DNA of 40,157 nt from Nitrospira sp. LK70 (GTDB lineage: Bacteria; Nitrospirota; Nitrospiria; Nitrospirales; Nitrospiraceae), in NCBI GenBank assembly GCA_011090425.1, contig PHGD01000033.1, positions 1-40,157 on the forward strand, given 5' to 3'. Position 1 is the stretch's first letter, and the number at the start of each line of letters is the position of its first letter. This document shows, piece by piece, positions 7,065 through 16,292 of the stretch. Position numbers and translations under genes: made by a program. Below the pieces are notes generated by a model. It was not told the DNA's origin, searched no databases, and worked only from the letters and a program-made list of their open reading frames with translations.

Positions 7065-8996
7065 TCAAGACCATCCCTGACTCTTGAAAAACACCGCCGC
7101 CAGAGCGGGAACTGTCACGGTCAACGAATGAGACCGCGCGTGCAGCGGCACCGGTACGGCCTCGACGCCGCCCCCGTTGCCCCAGTCGCTTCCTCCATAC
7201 CAGGAAGAATCACTGTTGAGAATTTCCTGCCAGTATCCTCCGCGTGGAACCCCCACCCGATAATTCAGCCGCGGCACCGGCGTGAAATTGCACACCACCA
7301 AGATAATGTCTTGTGTCGTATGCCCCTTGCGGATCAGGCTGATGACACTCGACTCAGCGTCGTTGCAGTCGATCCACTCAAATCCATGGGGTGTTACATC
7401 GTCCTCGTGCAGGGCCCGTTCTGCCCGATAAACACGGTTGAGATCCGCGACCCATCGCTGAATACCCAAGTGGCGCTCATGCTGCAGTTGCTCCCATTCC
7501 AATTGGCCGTCATGCGCCCATTCCGACCGCTGGGCGATCTCCGCACCCATGAAGAGGAGCTTCTTGGCCGCCTGCGCGTACATGTAGCCGAACAAAACGC
7601 GGAGATTCGCGAACTTCTGCCAGTCATCCCCCGGCATCTTTTCGAGCAGCGAGCGCTTGCCGTACACCACTTCGTCATGAGACAGCGGCAAGACGAAATT
7701 CTCGTGAAACGCGTAAAGCATCCGAAACGTCAGATTCTGATGGTGATAATGTCGGTAGATCGGATCGGTCTGCATATATTTCAAGGTGTCATGCATCCAG
7801 CCCATATCCCACTTCAGGCCGAAGCCCAACCCTCCCACGTAGCCTGGGCGTGAGACAGCCGGCCAGGCCGTAGACTCCTCTGCCGAGGTCTGCACGTCCG
7901 GATGGCGCTTGTAGACTTCTTCGTTGAATCGGCGTAAGAAAGCGATCGCATCCAGGTTCTCCCGCCCGCCATATTGGTTTGGAATCCATTCGCCTTCCTT
8001 GCGCGAATAATCCAAATACAACATCGACGCGACCGCATCGACCCGCAGTCCATCGATGTGATACTTCTCGAGCCAGAACAACGCGCTGCTGATCAAGAAG
8101 CTGCGCACCTCATTACGGCCGTAGTTGAAGATGAAGGTATTCCATTCCGGATGAAAGCCTTGCTTCGGGTGCGCATGCTCATACAGGTGCGTCCCGTCGA
8201 AGTAGCCGAGCCCATGTTCGTCGGTGGGAAAATGCGACGGCACCCAGTCCAGAATGACCCCGATGCCGTGCTGGTGCAGGATGTCGATCAAATACATGAG
8301 GTCTTGAGGAGTGCCGTAGTTGCCGGAGGGCGCAAAATACCCGGTGGTTTGATAGCCCCATGAACCGAAGAAGGGATGATCCATCAGTGGAAGAAACTCC
8401 ACATGGGTGAAACCCAATTGCCTGAGATATTCCGCCAGCGGGACAGCCATCTCTCGATAACTGAGGGAGCGATGGCCTTCCGTTGCGACCCGTCTCCATG
8501 ACCCGACATGCATTTCGTAGATCGCCATCGGTGCCGTCAGCGCATTCCTGTCCCGCCGTTGCTTCATCCAATCCGCATCGTTCCACTCGTAGCTCAAGTC
8601 CCAGACGATCGAGGCCGTCTTCGGAGGAATCTCGTTGAAAAACGAGAGCGGGTCGGTCTTGTCTACGTGATACCCATGAAAGCGGGACTGGATGTGATAC
8701 TTGTACAGAATCCCGGTCCCGATGCCGGGCACGAATCCTTCCCAAATCCCGCTGTGCCCGCGTGGAGACAAAGGGTGCCTGTCCTGCTTCCAGTCATTGA
8801 ACGAGCCGATCACAGACACCCGTTCGGCATCCGGGGCCCAAACTGCGAAGAACGTTCCATCCTGCCCGTTCACGCGCCCCGGATGCGCCCCCAGTTTCTC
8901 ATAGAGATTGACCAATGACCCTTCATTGAACAGATAGAGATCGTCACGCGTCAGCCTCGTCGGTTCATCCACAGTCATAATTGCTCCCTGTGTCAT
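7065..8996 (-). CDS. glgB: 1,4-alpha-glucan branching enzyme (GH13)
   Basis: Introduces alpha-1,6 branches into linear alpha-1,4 glucan in the cytosol, the last step of glycogen synthesis and of the GlgE pathway. At 643 residues it is close to the family's usual size. An N-terminal CBM48 domain (about 40-130, FAVWAPDAERVSVIGSFNDW) precedes the TIM barrel. Catalytic residues are visible: nucleophile Asp at about 320 in GLRVDAVAS, acid/base Glu at about 373 in TSAEES, and Asp at about 441 in LSHDEVVYG. A second ATG at 8978 has GGGAG at good spacing and would remove six residues; 8996 also has GGAG seven bases upstream. It is the last gene of the minus-strand sugar operon, 84 bases after the maltokinase. 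Confidence 0.97.
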   Translation of the reverse strand: MTQGAIMTVDEPTRLTRDDLYLFNEGSLVNLYEKLGAHPGRVNGQDGTFFAVWAPDAERVSVIGSFNDWKQDRHPLSPRGHSGIWEGFVPGIGTGILYKYHIQSRFHGYHVDKTDPLSFFNEIPPKTASIVWDLSYEWNDADWMKQRRDRNALTAPMAIYEMHVGSWRRVATEGHRSLSYREMAVPLAEYLRQLGFTHVEFLPLMDHPFFGSWGYQTTGYFAPSGNYGTPQDLMYLIDILHQHGIGVILDWVPSHFPTDEHGLGYFDGTHLYEHAHPKQGFHPEWNTFIFNYGRNEVRSFLISSALFWLEKYHIDGLRVDAVASMLYLDYSRKEGEWIPNQYGGRENLDAIAFLRRFNEEVYKRHPDVQTSAEESTAWPAVSRPGYVGGLGFGLKWDMGWMHDTLKYMQTDPIYRHYHHQNLTFRMLYAFHENFVLPLSHDEVVYGKRSLLEKMPGDDWQKFANLRVLFGYMYAQAAKKLLFMGAEIAQRSEWAHDGQLEWEQLQHERHLGIQRWVADLNRVYRAERALHEDDVTPHGFEWIDCNDAESSVISLIRKGHTTQDIILVVCNFTPVPRLNYRVGVPRGGYWQEILNSDSSWYGGSDWGNGGGVEAVPVPLHARSHSLTVTVPALAAVFFKSQGWS

Positions 8997-9080
8997 CCGT
9001 TCGCTCCATAGTTCTGAATTCTGAAACCTGTATCATGATGAACATCTCCTACTACTCCGCATCAATCGACAATCCAGAAT

Positions 9081-10649
9081 TCAATGAGGGTGGGCGAGCT
9101 GAATGAGCCCGCTCAGCGGAATTCCGGCCCACGAAGGCCGGTTGTTCAACTCGTAACTCAATTCATAGCTGGCTTTTTCGATCGAATAGGCATCCAGAAG
9201 CATGTCGCGGTCATCGGCCTGCTCCGGAAGGAATGGAGCCTTGCCCGCTGTCTCGGTATAGCTTGACAAGAATGCCTCCGCCGCCGACCGATACCATCGC
9301 CGCATCCGCTGTTCCAGCTCCGATCGCCGTTCATCGGCATCCGGCCTCCTTCCCATCCGATCGAGCGCCGCAGAGGCGGCATAGTGGAATGATCGGATCA
9401 TCCCCGCCACATCGACGATCGGAACATGTTTCGCGCGTCGCTCCGTCAATGGCCTGGCCGGCTCGCCCTCAAAATCAATAATTACGAAATCTCGACCCGT
9501 ATACAAGACCTGACCCAAATGAAAATCACCATGGCATCGTATTCTCACCGCCTGAGGATTCCGCATGACAGGTGCCTCCACACGGGACAGTAGTACGGTT
9601 TTCGATTCGAGCACAAGGGTCGCCAGTCGCCGGTTCGGCTCATCAAGGGCCTGGAACCGGCCATCAAGCAATGCCAACGAGTCTTCGACAGAGCGTGTCA
9701 TTCGATCACGCAACGATTGCCAATAGCTCGAACTACAGGGCTCCGGCGCGAACGCCGGATCGGCGGTGTCCTGCGCCAAGACGAGGTGGAGTTCGGCCGT
9801 CCGGCGCCCAAGCAAGGCTGCAGCATCGGTATAGGTACCGCTTGCAGGCATGGTCGGGCCTGAGCTGTTCGCCAGTTCTGCTTCCAACTCGCTCAATGTG
9901 TATCGCCAAGCATCGCCTTGATTTTCGACGAAGGCCTGTACAATCGCAACAGTGCCGGGCTGTTGGTTGGATCCTGCATATTCCAATGAACCAAGCACTG
10001 CAGGACTGTGAGCATATCCCCGCGCCGTTAATACTCGGCCGAGCTCCAGATCAGGATTGATTCCCGCTTCGAAACGTCGATAGAGCTTCAGCATCGCGTA
10101 CCGACCGATCCTCACGGAGGTATTGCTTTGCTCTCCTTGCATGACGGACGATTCCGCCGATGTCGCTTCTAAAAGTGCCTGTGAGAAGGCTGGGGTGAAG
10201 GAGGCGTGGAGCGTTCCCTCCTCGCCTTGAAATCTCTCCTCCTGCCGAACCGCCTGCAGCAATGCCCTGGCAGAGTCATGATCCCATAGGGCGTCGTGTA
10301 ACAATCCGACCCGGTCCCCGTTTCGGCCGGCAATGGTCACCTCCGCCAATACAGCCTCCGGATGGGTTTGCCGCATCTGCGATGCTCGTTCGCCCACCGA
10401 AGCGGTGAGCAGCATCGTATAGATCTCATGGCCACTGTCTTCATAGAAGACGTCGATGAAGACCATGACCATTGAATTGGTGTTTGTCCGAAGCGGAATG
10501 GTCTCTTTGATGAGCGCCCCAGCAATCGTCCTTGCCTTGCCTCCGTACCATCGAGCGGACAAGAGCACGGACGGCAGCAGAGCCTCAAGCTCGCCGACGG
10601 TATCCTGATCGAACAGCCGTTCCCAATTGTGTTTGACGGTCAACATCAT
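9081..10649 (-). CDS. mak: Maltokinase (maltose to maltose-1-phosphate)
   Basis: Phosphorylates maltose with ATP, giving the donor used by GlgE. At 522 residues it is a stand-alone enzyme; in many bacteria the same domain is fused to the C-terminus of TreS, but here TreS is a separate gene. The N-terminal cap (about 1-130, with LLSARWYGGKAR) and the kinase C-lobe are both present: catalytic Asp at about 375 in CHGDFHLGQVL and metal-binding Asp at about 392 in IIDFEGEPARP. Both motifs are those of the aminoglycoside-phosphotransferase-like fold. Two adjacent ATGs (MM) start the gene. It lies 194 bases after glgE, a gap that carries a palindromic repeat, and 84 bases before glgB. Confidence 0.92.
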   Translation of the reverse strand: MMLTVKHNWERLFDQDTVGELEALLPSVLLSARWYGGKARTIAGALIKETIPLRTNTNSMVMVFIDVFYEDSGHEIYTMLLTASVGERASQMRQTHPEAVLAEVTIAGRNGDRVGLLHDALWDHDSARALLQAVRQEERFQGEEGTLHASFTPAFSQALLEATSAESSVMQGEQSNTSVRIGRYAMLKLYRRFEAGINPDLELGRVLTARGYAHSPAVLGSLEYAGSNQQPGTVAIVQAFVENQGDAWRYTLSELEAELANSSGPTMPASGTYTDAAALLGRRTAELHLVLAQDTADPAFAPEPCSSSYWQSLRDRMTRSVEDSLALLDGRFQALDEPNRRLATLVLESKTVLLSRVEAPVMRNPQAVRIRCHGDFHLGQVLYTGRDFVIIDFEGEPARPLTERRAKHVPIVDVAGMIRSFHYAASAALDRMGRRPDADERRSELEQRMRRWYRSAAEAFLSSYTETAGKAPFLPEQADDRDMLLDAYSIEKASYELSYELNNRPSWAGIPLSGLIQLAHPH

Positions 10650-10705
10650 GAAACGCCGATGGTTAATGGCCGAAAGCGAATGGCGCGAGCAACTTCAACC
10701 TCCCT

Positions 10706-10774
10706 CGTCACTCCCGCGAAGGCGGGAGTCCAGAACGTCGGATTCTCTGGATTCCCGTTTGCACGGGAATGACG
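10706..10774. repeat. 69-bp palindromic repeat between glgE and mak
   Basis: The left end reads CGTCACTCCCGCGAAGGCGG and the right end is close to its inverted complement, finishing CGGGAATGACG. Each half also folds on itself (CTCCCGC/GCGGGAG; ATTCCCG/CGGGAAT), with TCCAG/CTGGA further in. Such CGTCATTCCCG-type elements are widespread dispersed repeats in bacterial intergenic DNA. In the glg operon transcript it would form a stable double stem and could influence readthrough or mRNA stability between glgE and mak. Confidence 0.75.
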
Positions 10775-10843
10775 GAACAGGCTACGGGAATAGCAGAACA
10801 GACCACCGGCCATCAGCTATCTGCCATCACCTCCCCATTCAAC

Positions 10844-12961
10844 TTACACAAAATAATCGAAGTCATGCTCGGTTCGGAGATCGCGCCGGATGAGAAATAT
10901 ATGGGCCGGCATCGAGTGGGGATCGAGCTGCACATAATTCCGTGGTCCCTCCCAGGTGTAATAGGCCTTGGTGAGCAGATCCATAACCTGGAACGGCTTA
11001 TCTGCTCGCACTCCGAGCGCCTGGAGATCCAGATGCACCCATCCGGAATGGACATAGTGCGGACTGAGGTTTACCACCGTCAGTGTCACATTCTCGCCAT
11101 CGGCTGAACGCTTGCTGTACGCAATCAACTCCTCGTTGTCCACGTGATGAAACGTCAGACTCTGATCATTATGGAAGGCAACATTTTCTCGGCGAATGCG
11201 ATTGACCTGGCAGATCAATTCTTTCAAACTATCGCGTCGATCCAAATCCCATACACGGAGTTCATACTTTTCCGAATCGAGATATTCCTCGCTGCCCTGC
11301 TTTTGCGGGCGCTGTTCCATCAGCTCGAAGGCCGGCCCATAGATGCCGTAATTCGCTCCCAACGTAGCGGCCAAAATAAACCTGGCCATGAACGACGCTC
11401 GACCGCCGTGCTGCAATTGCTCCGTCAGGATATCAGGGGTATTGGGCCAGAGATTGGGCCGGAAGTATTCACGCACATCTGTCTTGGTCAATTCCGTGAA
11501 GTACTGGGTCAATTCCGACTTGGTCTGCCGCCACGCGAAATAGGTATAGGACTGCGTGAACCCCAACTTCGCCAGCCGGTACATAATTTTTGGTCTGGTG
11601 AAAGCTTCCGAGAGAAACAGCACGTCGGGGTGCTCGCGTTTCACCTCTGCGATCAGCCAATCCCAGAATAGAAACGGCTTGGTGTGAGGATTATCGACCC
11701 GGAAAATCCTGACTCCCTGATCGATCCAATGAACCACGATCCCTTTCAGTTCCCGCCATAAAGGAGCCCACTGGTCGCTTTCGAAATTCAGCGGATAGAT
11801 ATCCTGATACTTCTTCGGGGGATTTTCCGCATATTGAATGGTGCCGTCCGGACGCTGCACGAACCATTCGGGATGATGCTTGACATAGGGATGGTCGGGC
11901 GAACATTGAAAGGCCAAATCGAGCGCGACCTCCATGCCCTGCTCTTGCGCCTTACCAATGAGTCGTCTGAAATCCTCGGGTGTACCGAGATCTGAGTGAA
12001 TCGCTGTGTGGCCTCCCTCAGCAGCCCCGATGGCCCAAGGACTTCCCACCGAATCGGAGTTTCCGTTCGGATCGTTGTTCTTGCCCTTTCTAAATGTCCG
12101 CCCGATGGGATGGATCGGAGGAAGGTACAAGACGTCGAACCCCATCCCGGCAACGTAAGGAAGGCGAGCCTCGCAATCCTGAAACGTCCCATGGCGGCCA
12201 GGTTCCTTCGCACAGGACCTAGGAAAGACTTCGTACCAGGCGCCGAATCCCGCCCTGACTCGGTCGACGATGACCACCAATTCCTTGTCATAGGTGGTCG
12301 GCCAAGGATGGTCCGCATACCGTGCCATGAGATCAGTCAGGTTTTGTTCCAGAACGGTCTTCAGCGTCCCCGCACGCACTTTGCCCTGTTCCATCGCTGT
12401 TGCGATCTCGTTGAGCCGCTCCGCGTCCGCCCCATCTGCACGGATGGCAGCCCCTTTGATCAGATCCCGTCCGATCAAGAGTTCCACCGTCACCTCCTGG
12501 CCGACGGCGATTCGCTTTCGCATATCCCGCTGCCAGGACCGAAAGTGATCGATCCAGGCGGTTACAGTGTAATAGTAGAGGCCTTGCTCCCGGACCTCGA
12601 AGGAGGCGCGCCACCGATCGTTCTCCACGAACATCAGCGGCACCTCAGTCCAAGCATCCTCTCTCTCATGTCGGTACCGGATCACCCCTGCAATCTCGTC
12701 ATGGCCATCGGTGAAGACATCCGCCTCCACCACTACCGACTGCCCCACCACCCGCTTGATCGGAAACCGGCCACCGTCGATTTCCGGCCGAAGGCCTTCG
12801 ATCACGACACGACGACGCCCCTCAACATTCGGATCATCGTCGTCACCGGATGGCCGCACTTTGGTCAACGATTTCTCCGACGTAGCAGCCGCCGGAGAGT
12901 TAGACTTTTTCTCTGATTGTTTCATCACTTCAAATCCAAGAGCTGATGGCATATACGCCAT
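10844..12961 (-). CDS. glgE: Alpha-1,4-glucan:maltose-1-phosphate maltosyltransferase
   Basis: Transfers maltosyl units from alpha-maltose-1-phosphate to the non-reducing end of alpha-glucan (GH13_3), the defining step of the GlgE pathway. The 705 residues include a charged, low-complexity N-terminal tail (about 1-45), the N-domain (VEADVFTDGHDEIAG) and the catalytic barrel. Predicted nucleophile is Asp423 in FRVDNPHTKP and acid/base Glu452 in FLSEAFTRP. Their 29-residue separation equals that of the characterised Streptomyces enzyme (Asp394/Glu423). The start at 12961 has AAGGG close upstream; ATGs at 12952 and 12925 are alternatives that would only shorten the tail. It begins 13 bases after the MscS-type gene in the same operon. 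Confidence 0.96.
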   Translation of the reverse strand: MAYMPSALGFEVMKQSEKKSNSPAAATSEKSLTKVRPSGDDDDPNVEGRRRVVIEGLRPEIDGGRFPIKRVVGQSVVVEADVFTDGHDEIAGVIRYRHEREDAWTEVPLMFVENDRWRASFEVREQGLYYYTVTAWIDHFRSWQRDMRKRIAVGQEVTVELLIGRDLIKGAAIRADGADAERLNEIATAMEQGKVRAGTLKTVLEQNLTDLMARYADHPWPTTYDKELVVIVDRVRAGFGAWYEVFPRSCAKEPGRHGTFQDCEARLPYVAGMGFDVLYLPPIHPIGRTFRKGKNNDPNGNSDSVGSPWAIGAAEGGHTAIHSDLGTPEDFRRLIGKAQEQGMEVALDLAFQCSPDHPYVKHHPEWFVQRPDGTIQYAENPPKKYQDIYPLNFESDQWAPLWRELKGIVVHWIDQGVRIFRVDNPHTKPFLFWDWLIAEVKREHPDVLFLSEAFTRPKIMYRLAKLGFTQSYTYFAWRQTKSELTQYFTELTKTDVREYFRPNLWPNTPDILTEQLQHGGRASFMARFILAATLGANYGIYGPAFELMEQRPQKQGSEEYLDSEKYELRVWDLDRRDSLKELICQVNRIRRENVAFHNDQSLTFHHVDNEELIAYSKRSADGENVTLTVVNLSPHYVHSGWVHLDLQALGVRADKPFQVMDLLTKAYYTWEGPRNYVQLDPHSMPAHIFLIRRDLRTEHDFDYFV

Positions 12962-12974
12962 ACGCCCTTCATGT

Positions 12975-13679
12975 TCACAGATGCGACAGCTCGTCGATCT
13001 TTTCTTCTTTTCCCTTTCTCAGGCGCCGTTCGATAGCCTCACGCACCAGGTGCCGGATTCCGAGACCCACGCCAAGTGCAAGCGAGAAGACGACGCCGCC
13101 GAACGTGATAGAAAACGCCGAGATGACGATCTCTTTGGCGATGCCCAGCTGTGTCAACACCATGGCACATGTGAATAAGAGAATCCCCCACCGAACCAAG
13201 CTCGCCACGATGCGTGCCTCATGCAGTTGCGCATTCACCGCCGCGATCAGCGCCGCCTCCGCAAAGAAATTGGCGGACAGGACGCCGATCAGCAAGACCA
13301 ACCCGGCCGCAAGCACATTGGGCAGAAAGCCCACAATCTGGCTGATGAGATGGGCTGTGGCCGGAAGATTCACCGCATCCACGCCCATGAACGCAAAGAG
13401 CAGAAACACCGTCCAAAACAAGATGCGACTCAGGACGACCGACGCCGGATGTTTGATGCCCGCTTGGGTCAGCGGCTGATTGAGCCCGAACCGCTCGCAG
13501 AGACGATCGAACCGAAAGGCCGTGAGGACCCGCACTGCCAGCGCTCTGACAAGCCACGCCATGGTCAATCCGACCAAAAGGAACGTGACGAGCGCCAGAA
13601 GTCTCGGCAATACCAACAGGATCTGCATCACGGCGTCACGAAATCCTGCTATCATCGTGTCGCGCCAGAGGTCACTCAT
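12975..13679 (-). CDS. MscS-type TM-helix protein (CmpX-like)
   Basis: A 234-residue integral membrane protein with about five hydrophobic segments: LLVLPRLLALVTFLLVGLTM, ILFWTVFLLFAFMGVDAV, VLAAGLVLLIGVLSANFFAE, a segment around WGILLFTCAMVL, and VISAFSITFGGVVFSLALGV. The last, with Gly/Ala spacing and ALGVGLGIRHLV, resembles the pore-lining helix of MscS-type channels. The cytosolic beta and cage domains of MscS are absent; a charged tail ends the protein, as in the conserved-TM-helix (CmpX) group. The start overlaps the end of the glycosyltransferase gene by eight bases, with GGAGG seven bases before the ATG. Lying inside a trehalose/glucan operon suggests a role in turgor sensing or solute release, which is inference. 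Confidence 0.85.
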   Translation of the reverse strand: MSDLWRDTMIAGFRDAVMQILLVLPRLLALVTFLLVGLTMAWLVRALAVRVLTAFRFDRLCERFGLNQPLTQAGIKHPASVVLSRILFWTVFLLFAFMGVDAVNLPATAHLISQIVGFLPNVLAAGLVLLIGVLSANFFAEAALIAAVNAQLHEARIVASLVRWGILLFTCAMVLTQLGIAKEIVISAFSITFGGVVFSLALGVGLGIRHLVREAIERRLRKGKEEKIDELSHL

Positions 13680-14940
13680 CCCGCCACCTCCATCGATCCG
13701 TAAGATAAGGCTTCATCGCCTCGAACCGCCGGCAGAGTGACTCAACGGACGCCTCCACCTGCTCGGTGCCGCCGCGCTGCGTGTCAAGGACAAAGGAAGC
13801 GGTCTGCCCGAGATACAATGGGGTCAGCGATTTCAGCACATGTTCCCGGTGCAGCACTTGGTCATGATACGCCAGTGCAAACTCATAGACGACCTGCACC
13901 CAGAGGTTCTCGGGAAAATGAAATTCGTCGGAGTCCTGGATTCCGAGCGTGAGGATTTGGCCCAGTGTCTCCGGCGAGAGGATGACTTCCCACAGCGGCA
14001 ACAGATCGCGCACCCCCTGTTGCATGCCACTGACCATGCGGGCGATGTTGATCGGGCCGGTGAGCGGCGCATATTCGACCACCCCATACAGCGGCACCTC
14101 GGTCGACTCGTGGGTGCGTTCCCATCCCGACTCGTAATCCTCCATCGAATGAAAGATCGCCCCGACGGCAGCCGCCAACACATGGGCCAGGTCGGTGGAT
14201 CCCAATTTGGAATCCTGGTCCTTGACACCGAGAAACGCATGGCACACTTGATAGCCCTCGGCAAGCGCGACGGTCGTCATCCATCCGTCGAAACTGATGC
14301 GGACGGCATCCTGTGACCAAAACGGGTTCTTGATCAACTCCCGCGCGAGGCGGCCGGAAAGGCCGTAGCCGCCGCCGCTGGGATACCGTACCCGCTTTCC
14401 ATACAGCGCCCGCATCAACGGATAGAGTAGATTGTTCACCAATGTTCCTTCATACCGGTGCCGCCGGAACAGCGGAACGACGAAATCCATGCCGTCGTCA
14501 TGGACGGGGCGACCCAGCAGCTCAATCCACTGAGGAGACAACGAGCGCAGATTGCCCTCGATGATGAGACAGGCTTTTGCTTGGAGCGACTGCGCCGTCT
14601 CACACAGGCGGCGGACATCGTCGGCTCGTCCCGAGAGACCGGAATCCGTCCCAAAACTCGCATAATGTCCCGCCGCACCGGGAACAATGCGGGCCGCGAC
14701 CTGCCCTGCGGCAAGCCGTTCGACGATCTCCGGCGTGCCGTCTTGAGACCCGCCGTCATAGTTCACGATCATCGCCGAGGTGCCGCCGAAAAATCGCTGC
14801 AGCCCTTCGATGATGCTCTTCACCACCTGCTCGATCGTCCCGGCGTTGTTCAAGGTCAACAGGCCCACGACGATATCTGCAGTCACGGCCTGGTTGGAGA
14901 GGTCCTCGGCTGGTTCATTCATGACTGGCTGGTCGGTCAT
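13672..14940 (-). CDS. GT-A glycosyltransferase, possibly glucosylglycerate-synthase type
   Basis: A 422-residue cytosolic glycosyltransferase. The N-terminal nucleotide-binding motif is IVVGLLTLNNAGTIEQVV, followed by MIVNYDGGSQDGTPEIV, which is the DGGS-x-DGT signature of GT2/GT81 enzymes. Later segments (PLFRRHRYEGTLVNNLLYPL, YPSGGGYGLSGRLARELI) fit glucosyl- or mannosyl-glycerate synthases, which make compatible solutes from NDP-sugars. The C-terminal third is helical, as in that group. The exact acceptor is uncertain. No separate phosphoglycolipid phosphatase (GpgP-type) is present, so a direct one-step synthase is more likely than a two-step route. It sits between treT and the MscS-type gene. 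Confidence 0.75.
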   Translation of the reverse strand: MTDQPVMNEPAEDLSNQAVTADIVVGLLTLNNAGTIEQVVKSIIEGLQRFFGGTSAMIVNYDGGSQDGTPEIVERLAAGQVAARIVPGAAGHYASFGTDSGLSGRADDVRRLCETAQSLQAKACLIIEGNLRSLSPQWIELLGRPVHDDGMDFVVPLFRRHRYEGTLVNNLLYPLMRALYGKRVRYPSGGGYGLSGRLARELIKNPFWSQDAVRISFDGWMTTVALAEGYQVCHAFLGVKDQDSKLGSTDLAHVLAAAVGAIFHSMEDYESGWERTHESTEVPLYGVVEYAPLTGPINIARMVSGMQQGVRDLLPLWEVILSPETLGQILTLGIQDSDEFHFPENLWVQVVYEFALAYHDQVLHREHVLKSLTPLYLGQTASFVLDTQRGGTEQVEASVESLCRRFEAMKPYLTDRWRWRDE

Positions 14941-15035
14941 CGGTATAACCGTGAAGCCCGCATCGCCGACTCAGCGAGGCGAGCGTGACGCGCTGATTGG
15001 GCATCTTTGCGCCTCGGCACTCAGCACTTCCTTCG

Positions 15036-16292
15036 TCACTGCAGCGGCATGATCTTCAACAACGTAAGGAAATCGCCCAATTGCCTGGTGATGAAGAAAT
15101 TTCGACGCACGTGTTCCCGTCCCGCTGCTCCCATCCGAGCGATCAATCCAGGATTATTCAATAAATGCCGCAAGCGGAATCCCGCCCCTTCGGCGGAATG
15201 GACGACATATCCCGTCACCTCGTCGATGATTTGCGCCGCAATCCCTTCGGCGTTTCCTCCGACCACCGGCTTTCCCTTCCACATGGCCTCCGAAACGGTC
15301 ACTCCGAACCCTTCCTTAAGCGGCTTCTGCAGCACGACCGTCGCCGTTCGTTGCAATGCGTTGATCTCCAGATCCGCCTCGGGCGGTAGCTGCACCAGAT
15401 GAATATCAGGATCCCGTCCCGCCGCCTCACGCGCTTCGGCCAACACCGCTTCGCCCTCCGGGTCGTGCATGATTCCGGACCCAGCAAGGACCAATCGGCA
15501 ATCATGGTGCTTCTTCACGATGCGATATGCCTGAATAGCGCCGAGCGGATCCTTGAACCGCTCGAACTTTGCCACCTGCAGGATGATCGGTTTGGTTCGG
15601 GGAATACCCAGCCGATCCACGATCTGATTGATTTCGGATCTGCTCATCTCTCGATTCTTTGGGCTCAGCGGATCGATCGAGGGATACATGAGAAACTTCG
15701 GGATCGGGAGCCGTTGCGCAAAGCCGGACAATGAAAAAATAGCCGCATCGTACTTCACGGCATACCGCCGCAAAAACGTCCAGGCGCGCCGTTGCGGTTG
15801 GGACAGATCCAGGTGGCAGTGCCACAGCCAGGCCCCGCTCGCCCGATACTCGACCATGCCGGCCGGTTGATGGTCGTGGATCATGACCATGTCCGCTTCG
15901 AGGTTCAGCGCTTTCGCGTTTCGCTCGTTGATCTCCCGGAAGGTCTGATACATGTCCTCGGTGATCTTCTCGTCCCGTCCTTGCAAGGCGTCGGTGAGCC
16001 GTTTGACGACCGCAAAAAACTCCTGCGTCCCCGCAATGACTTCCCAACGCGCCTCCACGCCCAAGGCCGTCAGCATGGGTACCACGCGACGTAAGAGCTC
16101 CGCCGCCCCTCCACCATATCGGACTGCGCTCACATGCACGACGCTTCGCCCCTTGACTAAGTCACTCAGCCGGTAGAGGAAATCGACCGTTCCCTTCGGC
16201 GACACTTCCCGATAGTCATCGAGCGCGGTCGTCATAGCGCCGTCTTCCTTCTCCGGCTTATGCGGTTCCGCTGATGTCAAATCGCGCTCCAT
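15036..16292 (-). CDS. treT: Trehalose glycosyltransferring synthase (TreT-like, GT4)
   Basis: Makes trehalose from an NDP-glucose and glucose in one step. The 418 residues have the GT-B fold. The N-terminal domain carries the TreT signature [20 protein letters not shown] with [11 protein letters not shown] and the MIHDHQPAG loop. The C-terminal domain has the donor-site motifs [21 protein letters not shown] and [20 protein letters not shown], the last with the usual E-x7-E. The first ATG at 16292 lies inside the end of treS (16-base overlap); ATG 16235 would remove 19 charged residues. The overlap with treS implies coupled translation. With TreS in the same operon, trehalose can be formed by two routes. 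Confidence 0.9.
   Translation of the reverse strand: MERDLTSAEPHKPEKEDGAMTTALDDYREVSPKGTVDFLYRLSDLVKGRSVVHVSAVRYGGGAAELLRRVVPMLTALGVEARWEVIAGTQEFFAVVKRLTDALQGRDEKITEDMYQTFREINERNAKALNLEADMVMIHDHQPAGMVEYRASGAWLWHCHLDLSQPQRRAWTFLRRYAVKYDAAIFSLSGFAQRLPIPKFLMYPSIDPLSPKNREMSRSEINQIVDRLGIPRTKPIILQVAKFERFKDPLGAIQAYRIVKKHHDCRLVLAGSGIMHDPEGEAVLAEAREAAGRDPDIHLVQLPPEADLEINALQRTATVVLQKPLKEGFGVTVSEAMWKGKPVVGGNAEGIAAQIIDEVTGYVVHSAEGAGFRLRHLLNNPGLIARMGAAGREHVRRNFFITRQLGDFLTLLKIMPLQ

Noticed and set aside
6930-7853. Plus-strand frame of about 300 codons opposite glgB
   Set aside because: It overlaps the glgB catalytic region on the other strand and has no recognisable motif.
11996-12916. Plus-strand frame of about 300 codons opposite glgE
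   Set aside because: No family motif and no Shine-Dalgarno; glgE occupies this DNA.
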